A program made the translations under genes and the position numbers. From Halobiforma nitratireducens JCM 10879 (GTDB lineage Archaea; Halobacteriota; Halobacteria; Halobacteriales; Natrialbaceae), in contig NZ_AOMA01000080.1 of assembly GCF_000337895.1 (NCBI RefSeq), positions 1-41,014 of the forward strand: a DNA stretch of 41,014 nt, written 5' to 3'. The notes under the pieces are model-generated. The model saw nothing but the letters and a program-made list of their open reading frames with translations. It did no database searches and had not been told where the DNA came from. Shown here piece by piece: positions 7,332 through 15,567 of the stretch; position 1 is the stretch's first letter; the number at the start of each line of letters is the position of its first letter.

Positions 7332-10331
7332 ATGGGACGGGAGCCTCGAGACGCACCTGTTTCTCGAGACGACGGGCTGGACGACCGGGTGCGCGTGTTC
7401 GTCCTCGCGAGTGACCGGGATCGCGGACTGACGGTCGCGGAGCAACTCGAGCGAAGCGACGAGTCGCTCGTGGCGACCGTCGACGCGACTGTCGACGGGG
7501 CAGCGACCGGCTGGCTCGACGTGTGTGAGGGCAACGACGACGACGACGACGACGATGATGCCGACGATGGCGACGACGGCGGGGACAAGAGAGACCACGG
7601 TGACGAGATCACGGCCGATTGCCTGCTCTACACCGAGGCACGACTAGCTGCATCCGCCGGTTCGAAGCTGGCCCGGACGGTCGAGTCGATCCGCGACCGA
7701 CGACCCGACCTCCCGATCGTCTGTCTCGGCGACGGGAGCCTCGTCGACCCCGAGGCGGCGCTCGAGGCTGGCGTCACGGATTACGTACTGGGAGCAGTTC
7801 GGGAGGAGGGACTAGACCGGAGCCGCGAAGCAGTTCTCGCCCGCCGACTCCGGAACTGCGGCGAGCGGTATCGATCGCGACGAGCAGCGGCCGAGTACCG
7901 CTCTCTCTTCGAGCGGCTGCCCGACGCCGTCGTCGTTCACGACGCGAACGGGCACCTCATCCGGGCGAACCCGGAAGCAGCCGAGTTGCTCGGCTACGGC
8001 TGTCCGGAACAACTGGCGGAGAAACGCGTCACGGACATCGAAGTCGGCCTGGACTCGGCGACGCTCGAGTCGGTGCTGTGTGACCTCACGCCAGGGGAAA
8101 CGACTACCGTCGACGGTCGGAACAGACGCGCCGACGGAACGGAGTTTCCCGTGCAGGTGAGCGTTCGCCGCGACGAGACGGACGACGATCGGTTCGTCGC
8201 AGTCGTTCGCGACGTATCGGCGCTCGCAAAACGAGAACAGGAACTCGAGCGGAGCCTGGACCTCCTCGAACAGACCGAGGTGATCGCGGATGCCGGCGGC
8301 TGGGAACTCGACTGTCTGACCGGTGACCTCCGATGGACCGAGGGTACCAGACGGATCTACGGGGTCGGAGACGAGTACGAACCGACTCTCGAGACGGTGC
8401 TTGATTTCTATCACCCGGAGGATCGACCGCGAATCGCGTCGGCGGTCCACGAGGCGATCGCGGACGGGAGCACGTTCGACGAGACGGGTCGCATCGTCGC
8501 GGCCGACGGATCGACGCGGCGGATACGGGCCCGTGGCGAGCCCCGCTGTGAGGACGGCGAGACGGTCCGGCTTTACGGCGCGGTCTGGGACGGAACCGAA
8601 CAGCACAGACAGCGCCGCGAGATTCGCGCCAGTAACGCGAAACTGGAGGCGCTCGCGGCGGCGTTTCCCGACATCGCACTCCTGATCGGCGAAGACGGAC
8701 GATACCTCGAGGTGTACGCCGGTGAGGAGTCCGAGTCGCTGCTGGTCGACAGCCCCGACGCGCTCGTCGGTGGAGTCCTCGAGGAACTGCTCCCGGAACG
8801 GCAAGCCTCGACGCTCCGGGACGCCGTCGACCGGGCCATCGAATCGGACGCGATACAGACGGTCGAATACCGGCTCGAGGTCCCGGCGGGCGAACGCTGG
8901 TTCGAAGGCCGGGTCGCACCCGTCGACAACCGTATCGACGGCTCGCGAGCGGTCGTGTTGGTCGCCCGTGACGTAACCGAGCACAAGGAGACGGCCGCCG
9001 AACTCCGCCAGCGGGAAGCCCATCTCGAGCAGGCTCAGGCCCTCGGCAACATCGGTAGCTGGTACAAGGACCTCGAGGAGGATCGGATCTACTGGTCCGA
9101 CGAAGTCGACGAGATTTTCGCCGTCGACAGCGACTCCGAGCACAGTCGGTACCAAAAAGAGCGAACGGAAGGGACGATCGACCACGAGACGTTCCTGCAG
9201 TACATTCATCCCGAAGACGAAGCGTACGTCGAGCGAAAGTGGAACGCCGCAAAACGGGGGGAGCCGTACGACATCGAACACCGGATCGTCACCGCCGACG
9301 GCGAGACGAAGTGGGTCAGACAGAAGGCCGAACTCACGTTCGACGACGGCGATCCGGTCAGCGCCGTCGGCGTCGTACAGGACGTAACCGAGCGAAAGGC
9401 CTACGAACGGCAACTCGAGTCCCAGAACGAGCGTCTCGAGGTCTTCAACCGAGTCATCCGCCACGACCTGCGGAACCGTCTGAACGTAATCGAGGGGTAC
9501 GCGTCGATGCTCGAACGGAAGAGCGACGACGAGGGGAAATCGTTCGCCCGTCGCATCCAGGTCGCGGCGGAGGAACTGCGATCGGTCGGCGAGGAACTCC
9601 ACCGGGCAAACAGCGTCGTCACCGGCTCGGCGGCTGATCGCCGCGCGGTCGAACTGATGGACGTCCTCGAGAGCGCGGTGGCGTCGCTTCGTGATCGGTT
9701 CTCCGGATTCGAGTGTTCGGTGTCCGGGCCGTCGGCGTCCGCGCCCGTTCGAGGGGCCGAGCGACTGGAGATCGCGCTGGAACACGTCCTCGAGAACGCG
9801 ATCGAACACAACGACGCGGCCCACCCACGGATCGAAGTCGACGCGTCGACGACCGAGGGCGGCGTCGACGACGGGATCGAGTTGACGATCGCCGACAACG
9901 GGCCGGGGATTCCAGCGGCCGAACGGGAGATCCTCACGGGCCAGCGCGAGCGGTCACAACTCGAGCACGCGAGCGGTCTCGGTCTCTGGATCGCCACCTG
10001 GATGGTCTCGAGTCTCGACGGCGAGATCGATCTCGAGAACGGGACTGTCGGCGGTAACGGCGACGGAGAAGACGACGGTTCCGGCACCGTCGTCCGCCTT
10101 CGGTTGCCGCGGGCGGACCCCGACGCGGTTTCGAACGGCGGGGCGATACCGACGACGGCAACGGGAGCCCCCGCGAGCTCGGACGGCGAGCCAAAAGAGC
10201 ACGAGGAGGATGGACCCGAAACGAGTGGTTCCGACGACGGCGACGGCGACGACGACGATCCGACAGCCTCCGGACCTTCGCCTTCGTCCACGCCGACCGA
10301 TCGGTCAGCCGGTCCGTCGTGGGACGGGTAA
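7332..10331 (+). CDS. Multi-PAS sensor histidine kinase with pseudo-receiver
   Basis: A 999-residue cytoplasmic sensor kinase with no obvious membrane helix. Order: a receiver-like domain at about 15-165, four PAS domains starting near residues 188, 320, 437 and 570, an H-box FNRVIRHDLRN with the predicted phospho-acceptor His near 709, and an ATPase domain at about 815-925 (N-box LENAIEH, G1 box DNGPGIP, G2 box GLGLW). An acidic, low-complexity tail follows. The receiver-like part reads DCLLYTEA where a phospho-accepting Asp would be expected, so it is probably a pseudo-receiver, and it carries a long Asp run encoded by GAC repeats at about 7539-7560. The H-box HDLRN type is common in haloarchaea. 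No receiver gene is adjacent, so the partner and signal are unknown. GTG at 7326 is an alternative start two codons earlier. Confidence 0.9.
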   Translation: MGREPRDAPVSRDDGLDDRVRVFVLASDRDRGLTVAEQLERSDESLVATVDATVDGAATGWLDVCEGNDDDDDDDDADDGDDGGDKRDHGDEITADCLLYTEARLAASAGSKLARTVESIRDRRPDLPIVCLGDGSLVDPEAALEAGVTDYVLGAVREEGLDRSREAVLARRLRNCGERYRSRRAAAEYRSLFERLPDAVVVHDANGHLIRANPEAAELLGYGCPEQLAEKRVTDIEVGLDSATLESVLCDLTPGETTTVDGRNRRADGTEFPVQVSVRRDETDDDRFVAVVRDVSALAKREQELERSLDLLEQTEVIADAGGWELDCLTGDLRWTEGTRRIYGVGDEYEPTLETVLDFYHPEDRPRIASAVHEAIADGSTFDETGRIVAADGSTRRIRARGEPRCEDGETVRLYGAVWDGTEQHRQRREIRASNAKLEALAAAFPDIALLIGEDGRYLEVYAGEESESLLVDSPDALVGGVLEELLPERQASTLRDAVDRAIESDAIQTVEYRLEVPAGERWFEGRVAPVDNRIDGSRAVVLVARDVTEHKETAAELRQREAHLEQAQALGNIGSWYKDLEEDRIYWSDEVDEIFAVDSDSEHSRYQKERTEGTIDHETFLQYIHPEDEAYVERKWNAAKRGEPYDIEHRIVTADGETKWVRQKAELTFDDGDPVSAVGVVQDVTERKAYERQLESQNERLEVFNRVIRHDLRNRLNVIEGYASMLERKSDDEGKSFARRIQVAAEELRSVGEELHRANSVVTGSAADRRAVELMDVLESAVASLRDRFSGFECSVSGPSASAPVRGAERLEIALEHVLENAIEHNDAAHPRIEVDASTTEGGVDDGIELTIADNGPGIPAAEREILTGQRERSQLEHASGLGLWIATWMVSSLDGEIDLENGTVGGNGDGEDDGSGTVVRLRLPRADPDAVSNGGAIPTTATGAPASSDGEPKEHEEDGPETSGSDDGDGDDDDPTASGPSPSSTPTDRSAGPSWDG

Positions 10332-10539
10332 GTCCGGACCGTGAGCCTCGATACCGTCCGCGAGCCGCGCTCGCTTCCCCCGGACCGCCGATGCTCTGTC
10401 GGGCGCGCAGCGCACGCACGCCCGTGCTGTCTGTCGGTTTGGCTGCGAAAGGGTTATCAGATGCTCCGTCGTACCGGCCGACGATGAACGTCACGCCTCG
10501 CCCGCGCGAGCCGGCTCCCCGCCCAGGGGGTGGTCCGCG

Positions 10540-13023
10540 GTGGAACTGATCATCACCGAGAAGGACAACGCCGCGAGACGGATCGCCGACATCCTTTCCG
10601 GCGGCACGTACGACTCGAGCCGGGAGAACGGCGTCAACGTCTACGAGTGGGGCGGGAAACGTTGTGTGGGGCTGTCCGGTCACGTCGTCGGCGTCGACTT
10701 CCCGCCCGAGTATTCCGACTGGCGGGACGTCGAACCGGTCGAGTTGATCGACGCGGACGTCGAAAAAACCGCGACGAAGGAGAACATCGTCGCGACGCTG
10801 CGGATTCTCGCCCGCAAGGCAAACACAGTGACGATCGCGACTGACTACGACCGCGAGGGCGAACTCATCGGCAAGGAAGCCTACGAGATCGTCCGAGAGG
10901 TCAACGAAACGGTCCCGATCCGTCGTGTCCGGTTCTCCTCGATCACCGAAAACGAGGTGACAGACGCGTTCGAGAACCCCGACGACATCGACTTCGATCT
11001 CGCGGCCGCTGGCGAGGCTCGCCAGATCATCGACCTGATCTGGGGTGCCGCGCTCACCCGCTTTCTCTCGCTGTCGGCCGGCCAACTCGGCGACGACTTC
11101 ATCTCCGTCGGTCGGGTCCAGTCACCGACGCTAAAGTTGATCGTCGACCGCAAACGCGAGATTCAGGCGTTCGATCCCGAGGAGTACTGGGAGCTCTTTG
11201 CCGACCTGCAAAAAGACGACACGAGCTTCGAGGCCCAGTACTTCTACCGCGACGAGGACGACAACGAAGCCGAACGCGTCTGGGAGGAGGCGACCGCCGA
11301 GGAAGTCCACGACACGCTCTCGAGTCGTGACGCTGCCACCGTCGTCGACGTCAACCGCCGCACGCGGACGGACGCGCCGCCGGCCCCGTTTAACACCACC
11401 CAGTTCATCCGTGCGGCCGGAGCCCTGGGCTACTCTGCACAGCGTGCGATGTCGATCGCCGAGGACCTCTACACTGCCGGCTACATCACCTACCCGCGGA
11501 CGGACAACACCGTCTACCCGGACGACCTCGAACCCGAGGAGCTGCTCGACGAGTTCGTCGGTCACTCGACGCTTGGCGACAGCGCCGAGCAACTGCTCGA
11601 GGCCGACGCGCTCGAGCCGACCAGGGGCGACGAGGAGACGACCGACCACCCCCCAATTCATCCGACGGGCGAGATTCCCTCGCGGGGCGGCGACGTGAAC
11701 GACGACGAGTGGGAAATCTACGAACTCGTCGTCCGGCGGTTCTACGCCACCGTCGCAGAGGCCGCCGTCTGGGAACACCTCAAGGTCGTCGCCGAGGTCG
11801 ACGACTGCCGCCTGAAGGCAAACGGCAAGCGGCTGGTCGAACCCGGCTACCACGACGTCTACCCGTACTTCAGCACGGCCGAGAACTACGTCCCTGACGT
11901 CGACGAGGGGGAGAGGCTGGGGCTGACCGACGTCGAACTCGAGGCGAAAGAGACCCAGCCACCCCGCCGGTACGGCCAGTCGCGGCTCATCGAGACCATG
12001 GAGGATCAGGGGCTGGGAACCAAGTCGACGAGACACAACACGCTCGAGAAACTGTACGACCGGGGGTACATCGAGAGCGATCCGCCACGGCCGACGAAAC
12101 TCGCGATGGCGGTCATCGACGCTGCCGAGAACTACGCCGACCGGGTCGTCAGCGAGGAGATGACCGCACAGCTCGAGGCCGACATGGACGCCATCGCCTC
12201 CGGCGAGGCGACCCTCGCGGACGTCACCGACGAGTCCCGCGAGATGTTAGAGGAAATATTCGCGAATCTCGCGGATTCCCGCGAGGAGATCGGCGACCAC
12301 CTCCGGAAGTCGCTCAAGGACGACAAACGGCTCGGGCCGTGTCCCGAGTGTGGTGAGGACCTCCTCGTACGGAGCAGCCGCCACGGCTCGTACTTCGTCG
12401 GCTGTGACGGCTACCCCGACTGCGAGTTTACGCTGCCGCTGCCCTCGACTGGCAAGCCGCTGATCCTCGACCAGGAGTGTGAGGACCACGACCTCAACGA
12501 GGTGAAGATGCTCGCCGGCCGGCAGACGTTCGTCCACGGCTGTCCGCTCTGTAAGTCCGAAGACGCAGGTGAGGGCCCGGTTCTCGGCGACTGTCCCGAC
12601 TGCGGGGACGACCACGACGGCGACCTCGCCGTCAAAACCCTCCAGAGCGGCTCGCGGCTCGTCGGCTGTACGCGATATCCGGACTGTGACTACTCCTTGC
12701 CACTGCCACGCCGCGGCGAGATCGAGGTCACCGACGAGCGCTGCGAGGAACACGGCCTCCCCGAACTCGTCGTCCACAGCGGCGACGACCCGTGGGAGCT
12801 TGGGTGTCCGATCTGTAACTACCAGGAGTTTCAGGCCCGCGAGTCGGAGACCGGCTCCGACCTCGAGGCGCTGGACGGCGTCGGTGCGAAAACTGTCGAG
12901 AAGCTGTCCGACGCGGGCATCGAGAGCATCGACGACCTGACCGACGCCGATCCGGAAGCGGTCGCGGAAGACGTCGACGGCGTCTCGGCCGACCGAATTC
13001 GTACCTGGCAGGCCGAGGCCTGA
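10540..13023 (+). CDS. topA: DNA topoisomerase I (type IA)
   Basis: It relaxes negatively supercoiled DNA through a 5'-phosphotyrosyl intermediate. The 827-residue protein has the Toprim domain at the N-terminus (LIITEKDNAARRIA; TDYDREGELIG with the acidic metal ligands), then the type IA core including SVGRVQSPTL and the active-site segment GYITYPRTDN with Tyr318. The C-terminal part has four Cys-pair units from about residue 601 onward, two reading CPECGEDLL and CPDCGDDHD, each followed by a GC-x-YPDC half. The protein ends in a helix-hairpin-helix (LDGVGAKTVEKLSDAGI). The start is GTG at 10540: the conserved first strand begins at once, and a GGGGGTGG stretch lies just upstream. It converges on the thioredoxin-like gene at 13120, with a strong hairpin between them. 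Confidence 0.95.
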   Translation: MELIITEKDNAARRIADILSGGTYDSSRENGVNVYEWGGKRCVGLSGHVVGVDFPPEYSDWRDVEPVELIDADVEKTATKENIVATLRILARKANTVTIATDYDREGELIGKEAYEIVREVNETVPIRRVRFSSITENEVTDAFENPDDIDFDLAAAGEARQIIDLIWGAALTRFLSLSAGQLGDDFISVGRVQSPTLKLIVDRKREIQAFDPEEYWELFADLQKDDTSFEAQYFYRDEDDNEAERVWEEATAEEVHDTLSSRDAATVVDVNRRTRTDAPPAPFNTTQFIRAAGALGYSAQRAMSIAEDLYTAGYITYPRTDNTVYPDDLEPEELLDEFVGHSTLGDSAEQLLEADALEPTRGDEETTDHPPIHPTGEIPSRGGDVNDDEWEIYELVVRRFYATVAEAAVWEHLKVVAEVDDCRLKANGKRLVEPGYHDVYPYFSTAENYVPDVDEGERLGLTDVELEAKETQPPRRYGQSRLIETMEDQGLGTKSTRHNTLEKLYDRGYIESDPPRPTKLAMAVIDAAENYADRVVSEEMTAQLEADMDAIASGEATLADVTDESREMLEEIFANLADSREEIGDHLRKSLKDDKRLGPCPECGEDLLVRSSRHGSYFVGCDGYPDCEFTLPLPSTGKPLILDQECEDHDLNEVKMLAGRQTFVHGCPLCKSEDAGEGPVLGDCPDCGDDHDGDLAVKTLQSGSRLVGCTRYPDCDYSLPLPRRGEIEVTDERCEEHGLPELVVHSGDDPWELGCPICNYQEFQARESETGSDLEALDGVGAKTVEKLSDAGIESIDDLTDADPEAVAEDVDGVSADRIRTWQAEA

Positions 13024-13038
13024 TCCGGCTGGCGAGTC

Positions 13039-13108
13039 GTACTGTTTACTGTAGTCACGTACCGCCGATCGCCGGAACGAAGGTCGACGATCGGCAGTAA
13101 ACAGGTAC
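13039..13108. terminator. Bidirectional hairpin between topA and a convergent gene
   Basis: CTGTTTACTG at 13042-13051 pairs with CAGTAAACAG at 13095-13104, and GCCGATCG at 13064-13071 pairs with CGATCGGC at 13088-13095. Together they form a long stem with one side bulge in the 96 bases between two convergent genes. The position suggests a shared terminator or processing site. There is no long T tract. Confidence 0.45.
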
Positions 13109-13119
13109 AGCAATCCGTA

Positions 13120-13833
13120 TCAGGCGTCGTTTTCGCCCTCGCGTTCGCCATTCCGCTCGAGGTCGCGTTCCGATTCGTTCTTATCGTCGGACTCGTGTTC
13201 GTTTCCGTCGGTAGCTTCGTCTTCCCCGCGGTCCGGACCGATCGTTTCGTCCTTGAGGTGCTCCTCGAAGATCGACTCGAGACGACGAACGTACCTGTCG
13301 CTCTCGAGGACCCGATCCGTCCGCCAGTGGTTCTCTCCGTCGGCGTCGATGACGAGGAGTACCGTGCCGGCGACGCGGTACCGGGTCGCGAGTCGACCCG
13401 CCGGATCGAAACCGAGCGACCAGTTCCCCTCGTGCTCGCGCCACCACTCCCGGAGGTCGGGTTCGGGTGTTGGCGGAAAGAGCGAGACGAACGTCACGGC
13501 GTCGCCGTACTCGCTTGTGAGCCGTTCGTGGGCGTCGGCCAGGGGCGACAGCATCCGTTCACATTGGGTGCACGTGACCGAAAAGAACGTCACGACGGTG
13601 ATCCCGTCGTTCGGGACGGGGAGCGTTCCCGACTCGCTTCCCTGTGCGTCGATCGTCTCCACTTCGATCGGTTCGTCCCCGGCAATCGATGTCCCGTCGG
13701 CGTTCGGTTCCGACGCAGTGTCGGACCCGGATCGGGGGCCGTCCGCCGCTGGCAGGCCACGTCGGAGAACGGCGACCGCCCCGCCCAACGCACTCAGACT
13801 CGCGATGCCTGCCACGAGTTCGCGACGGTTCAC
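13120..13833 (-). CDS. Tat-exported thioredoxin-like (TlpA/redoxin) protein 1
   Basis: A 237-residue protein. Its N-terminus MNRRELVAGIASLSALGGAVAVL is a Tat-type signal without a lipobox Cys, so it is likely secreted or N-terminally anchored. The thioredoxin-fold domain spans about residues 55-190, with a redox motif CTQC (Cys88-Cys91) after strand TVVTFFSV, as in TlpA/ResA-type thiol-disulfide proteins. Where the family has cis-Pro, this protein reads VAGTVLLVID, so that proline appears lost. The C-terminal 40 residues are charged and low in complexity. It starts with GTG at 13833, and an AT-rich box at about 13856-13865 (minus strand CGTATTTTCC) is 27 bases upstream, so it may have its own promoter besides read-through from paralogue 2. 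Redox partners are unknown. Confidence 0.85.
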   Translation of the reverse strand: MNRRELVAGIASLSALGGAVAVLRRGLPAADGPRSGSDTASEPNADGTSIAGDEPIEVETIDAQGSESGTLPVPNDGITVVTFFSVTCTQCERMLSPLADAHERLTSEYGDAVTFVSLFPPTPEPDLREWWREHEGNWSLGFDPAGRLATRYRVAGTVLLVIDADGENHWRTDRVLESDRYVRRLESIFEEHLKDETIGPDRGEDEATDGNEHESDDKNESERDLERNGEREGENDA

Positions 13834-13908
13834 GGTCGACAGTCGTCGGGACGGGGAAAATACGTACGGGTTCGCTCCTCGAAAGCGGCGGTCGCGAAGC
13901 GAGGACAG

Positions 13909-14526
13909 TCAGTCGTCGTCCGTCTCCACGGGTTCCTCGAGCACCGACTCGACGCGGTCGACGATCCGCTCGGTCTCGAGTTCGCCCTCGTCTCGCCAGC
14001 GAACGTCGCCGTCGGCGTCGATGGCGAGGAGAACGGGGTGGCGGGTGACGCCGTACTCTCGCCCGAGCGTTCCGTCGCCGTCGTAGGCGAGGGTCCAGTC
14101 CCCGTCGTGTTCGGCCCACCAGTCCCGCAGTTGTTCCTCGGTCTGGTGGGACGCGACCGAGACGACAGTGACGGCGTCGCCGTGGTCGTCGGCGAGTTGC
14201 GCCTGTGCCTCGACCAGGTTCGGCATCAGTGACCGACACCGGTGACAGACCGCCGAGAAGAACACGACCAGAGAGACGCCGTCGGTCGGGATCGTGACCG
14301 CCCCGGCGTCGCTGCCGGGCGCGTCGATCGTCTCGAGCGTGACGGCTCCGTCGCTCGCGTCGTCGCCCTCGTCGTCGCCCTCGCCGTCGTCGTCGTTGTG
14401 CTCGTCACTGTCAGATCGGTCGGAACCGTCGTTGCCGAGCACGGTCGACCGCACTCGCCACGCGACCGCACCGCCGCCGAGAACGCCGACACTCGCGAGT
14501 CCAGCGACGAGTTCGCGACGGTTCAC
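13909..14526 (-). CDS. Tat-exported thioredoxin-like (TlpA/redoxin) protein 2
   Basis: A 205-residue paralogue of its neighbours, with the same MNRRELVAG Tat start, no lipobox Cys, and an acidic spacer of about 30 residues (31-60) before the domain. The redox motif is CHRC (Cys94-Cys97) and the cis-Pro loop is intact (VTRHPVLLAID). A DWWAEHDGDWTLAYD segment is shared with both paralogues and looks like a family-specific insertion. The start is GTG at 14526, because a clear Shine-Dalgarno GGAGGTG sits 6 bases upstream and the RR motif follows directly; the longer form starting at 14604 would bury the signal peptide. The gene precedes paralogue 1 by 75 bases on the same strand, so the two probably form an operon. 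It likely acts on thiols of exported proteins. Confidence 0.87.
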   Translation of the reverse strand: MNRRELVAGLASVGVLGGGAVAWRVRSTVLGNDGSDRSDSDEHNDDDGEGDDEGDDASDGAVTLETIDAPGSDAGAVTIPTDGVSLVVFFSAVCHRCRSLMPNLVEAQAQLADDHGDAVTVVSVASHQTEEQLRDWWAEHDGDWTLAYDGDGTLGREYGVTRHPVLLAIDADGDVRWRDEGELETERIVDRVESVLEEPVETDDD

Positions 14527-14532
14527 GACCGA

Positions 14533-14539
14533 CACCTCC
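14533..14539 (-). promoter_or_regulatory. Shine-Dalgarno site deciding the GTG start of protein 2
   Basis: The minus strand reads GGAGGTG six bases before the GTG at 14526. It fixes this start and shows that the transcript has a leader, unlike most genes in the window. Confidence 0.6.
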
Positions 14540-14768
14540 GAAGGCGGAGCGGATCGAACGTCTGCAGCGGAGACCGAACGCGCATACGTGATACAGTGTT
14601 CCAAGGAAAAAAGACCCTCCGGTGGGTGGTACTGTCGGACCCAGGCAAGACGAACCTGATCGTGGATTCGGAGCCGTCGCCACCGGTGACGACTCCAGCA
14701 GCAGGATCGGCTTCACGTCGTTCTGTCTAGCAGTACGAAGCATCGTCGGCCCGATCGTGCCGAGTCGT

Positions 14769-14815
14769 CCACAGCCACAGCCACAGCCACAGCCACAGCC
14801 ACAGCCACAGCCACA
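14769..14815. repeat. Hexamer tandem repeat (CCACAG)7
   Basis: Seven perfect copies of CCACAG occupy 14769-14810, with a partial eighth copy to 14815. It lies about 50 bases upstream of the methyltransferase start, in noncoding DNA. The copy number may vary between strains. Confidence 0.9.
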
Positions 14816-14867
14816 TTCACGGGAACCGGCACGAACCTACAAGATCGGCCAGTCCGTCCAGTCGACC

Positions 14868-15503
14868 GTGACCGACGATCGAGCACGGTGGAACGAGAAG
14901 TACGCCGACCCAGCGTTCGAACTGCCGGACGAGCCGATTCCCGAACTCGAGCGCCGGATCGAGACGCTGCCCGATGGTCGCGCGCTCGATGTCGCGACGG
15001 GCACGGGACGCAACGCGATCTTCCTCGCCGAGCACGGCTACGCGGTCGACGCGCTCGACGTTGCCGACGCGGCCCTCGAGCGGGCTCGCCGGCGTGCAAA
15101 CGAGCGCGATGTCGACGTAAACTGGGTGCGGGCGGACCTAGAGGAATACCCGCTCGAGGATCGAGCGGAGTACGACATCGTCACGGTCAGTTTCTTCACC
15201 GCTCTCGAGCACCTGCCGGCGCTGAAAGCGGCGCTCGCGCCAGGGGGTGTCCTGGTGTACGAACATCACCTCCGTTCGAGCGATCCCATCGACATGGGTC
15301 CCTCGAGCGACACACACCGGTTCCGATCGAACGACCTCCTGCGGGCGTGTCTGGACCTGACGATCCTCCACTACGAGGAGCGACGCCGGCCCGAGTCAAT
15401 GGGGATGGGTGCCGTCGCGACAGTGGTCGCGCGAAACTCCAGTGGGGGAGCACAGTCGTATCCGCTGCTTGGCGACCGGGACGACGAGCCAGGAAGCGAC
15501 TAG
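14868..15503 (+). CDS. Class I SAM-dependent methyltransferase (TehB-like)
   Basis: A 211-residue soluble enzyme. The SAM-binding motif I is ALDVATGTGRNAIFLAEHGY, followed by the acidic end of strand 2 (VDALDVADAAL), motif II region VNWVRADLEEYPL, and YDIVTVSFF. The start pattern RARWNEKY and the overall length resemble TehB/thiopurine-type methyltransferases acting on small molecules such as tellurite or thiols; the true substrate cannot be read from the sequence. GTG at 14868 is chosen because R-x-R-W-N/D-x-K/R-Y near the N-terminus is where this family normally begins; upstream is repeat DNA. It sits on the opposite strand between the second and third thioredoxin-like genes, an association that could mean shared stress function, but that is inference. 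Confidence 0.85.
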   Translation: MTDDRARWNEKYADPAFELPDEPIPELERRIETLPDGRALDVATGTGRNAIFLAEHGYAVDALDVADAALERARRRANERDVDVNWVRADLEEYPLEDRAEYDIVTVSFFTALEHLPALKAALAPGGVLVYEHHLRSSDPIDMGPSSDTHRFRSNDLLRACLDLTILHYEERRRPESMGMGAVATVVARNSSGGAQSYPLLGDRDDEPGSD

Positions 15504-15567
15504 CGGATGACCCGACACAGATCACGGGACCACCGATCACACAGCTCGAGCCGATGGAACCGCTTCC

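Larger units (their letters stand above)
14527..14867. other. 341-base divergent intergenic region
   Basis: It separates thioredoxin-like gene 2 (minus) from the methyltransferase gene (plus). It holds the GGAGGTG site for the former, an AT-rich stretch GGAAAAAAGA near 14606-14615, the CCACAG repeat tract at 14769-14815, and a CCTACAAGA box at about 14835-14843 that could serve the GTG at 14868. An in-frame open extension of the methyltransferase runs back to 14622, but it encodes a repeat-derived Pro-Gln stretch and I do not believe it is translated. Confidence 0.5.

Noticed and set aside
7812-9824. 670-codon minus-strand ORF under the large kinase
   Set aside because: Antisense shadow of the kinase: no recognisable domain, and the sense frame has intact PAS, H-box and ATPase motifs.
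12000-13023. topA considered as a reverse gyrase or a type IB enzyme
   Set aside because: There is no helicase domain, and the Toprim plus GYITYPRTDN motif with C-terminal zinc ribbons are type IA features.
14769-14815. Repeat tract considered as a CRISPR remnant
   Set aside because: The units are 6 bases with no spacers, so this is a simple tandem repeat, not a CRISPR array; no cas genes are nearby.
14622-14867. N-terminal extension of the methyltransferase
   Set aside because: It would translate the hexamer repeat into Pro-Gln units and start far before the usual family start; GTG at 14868 is more plausible.
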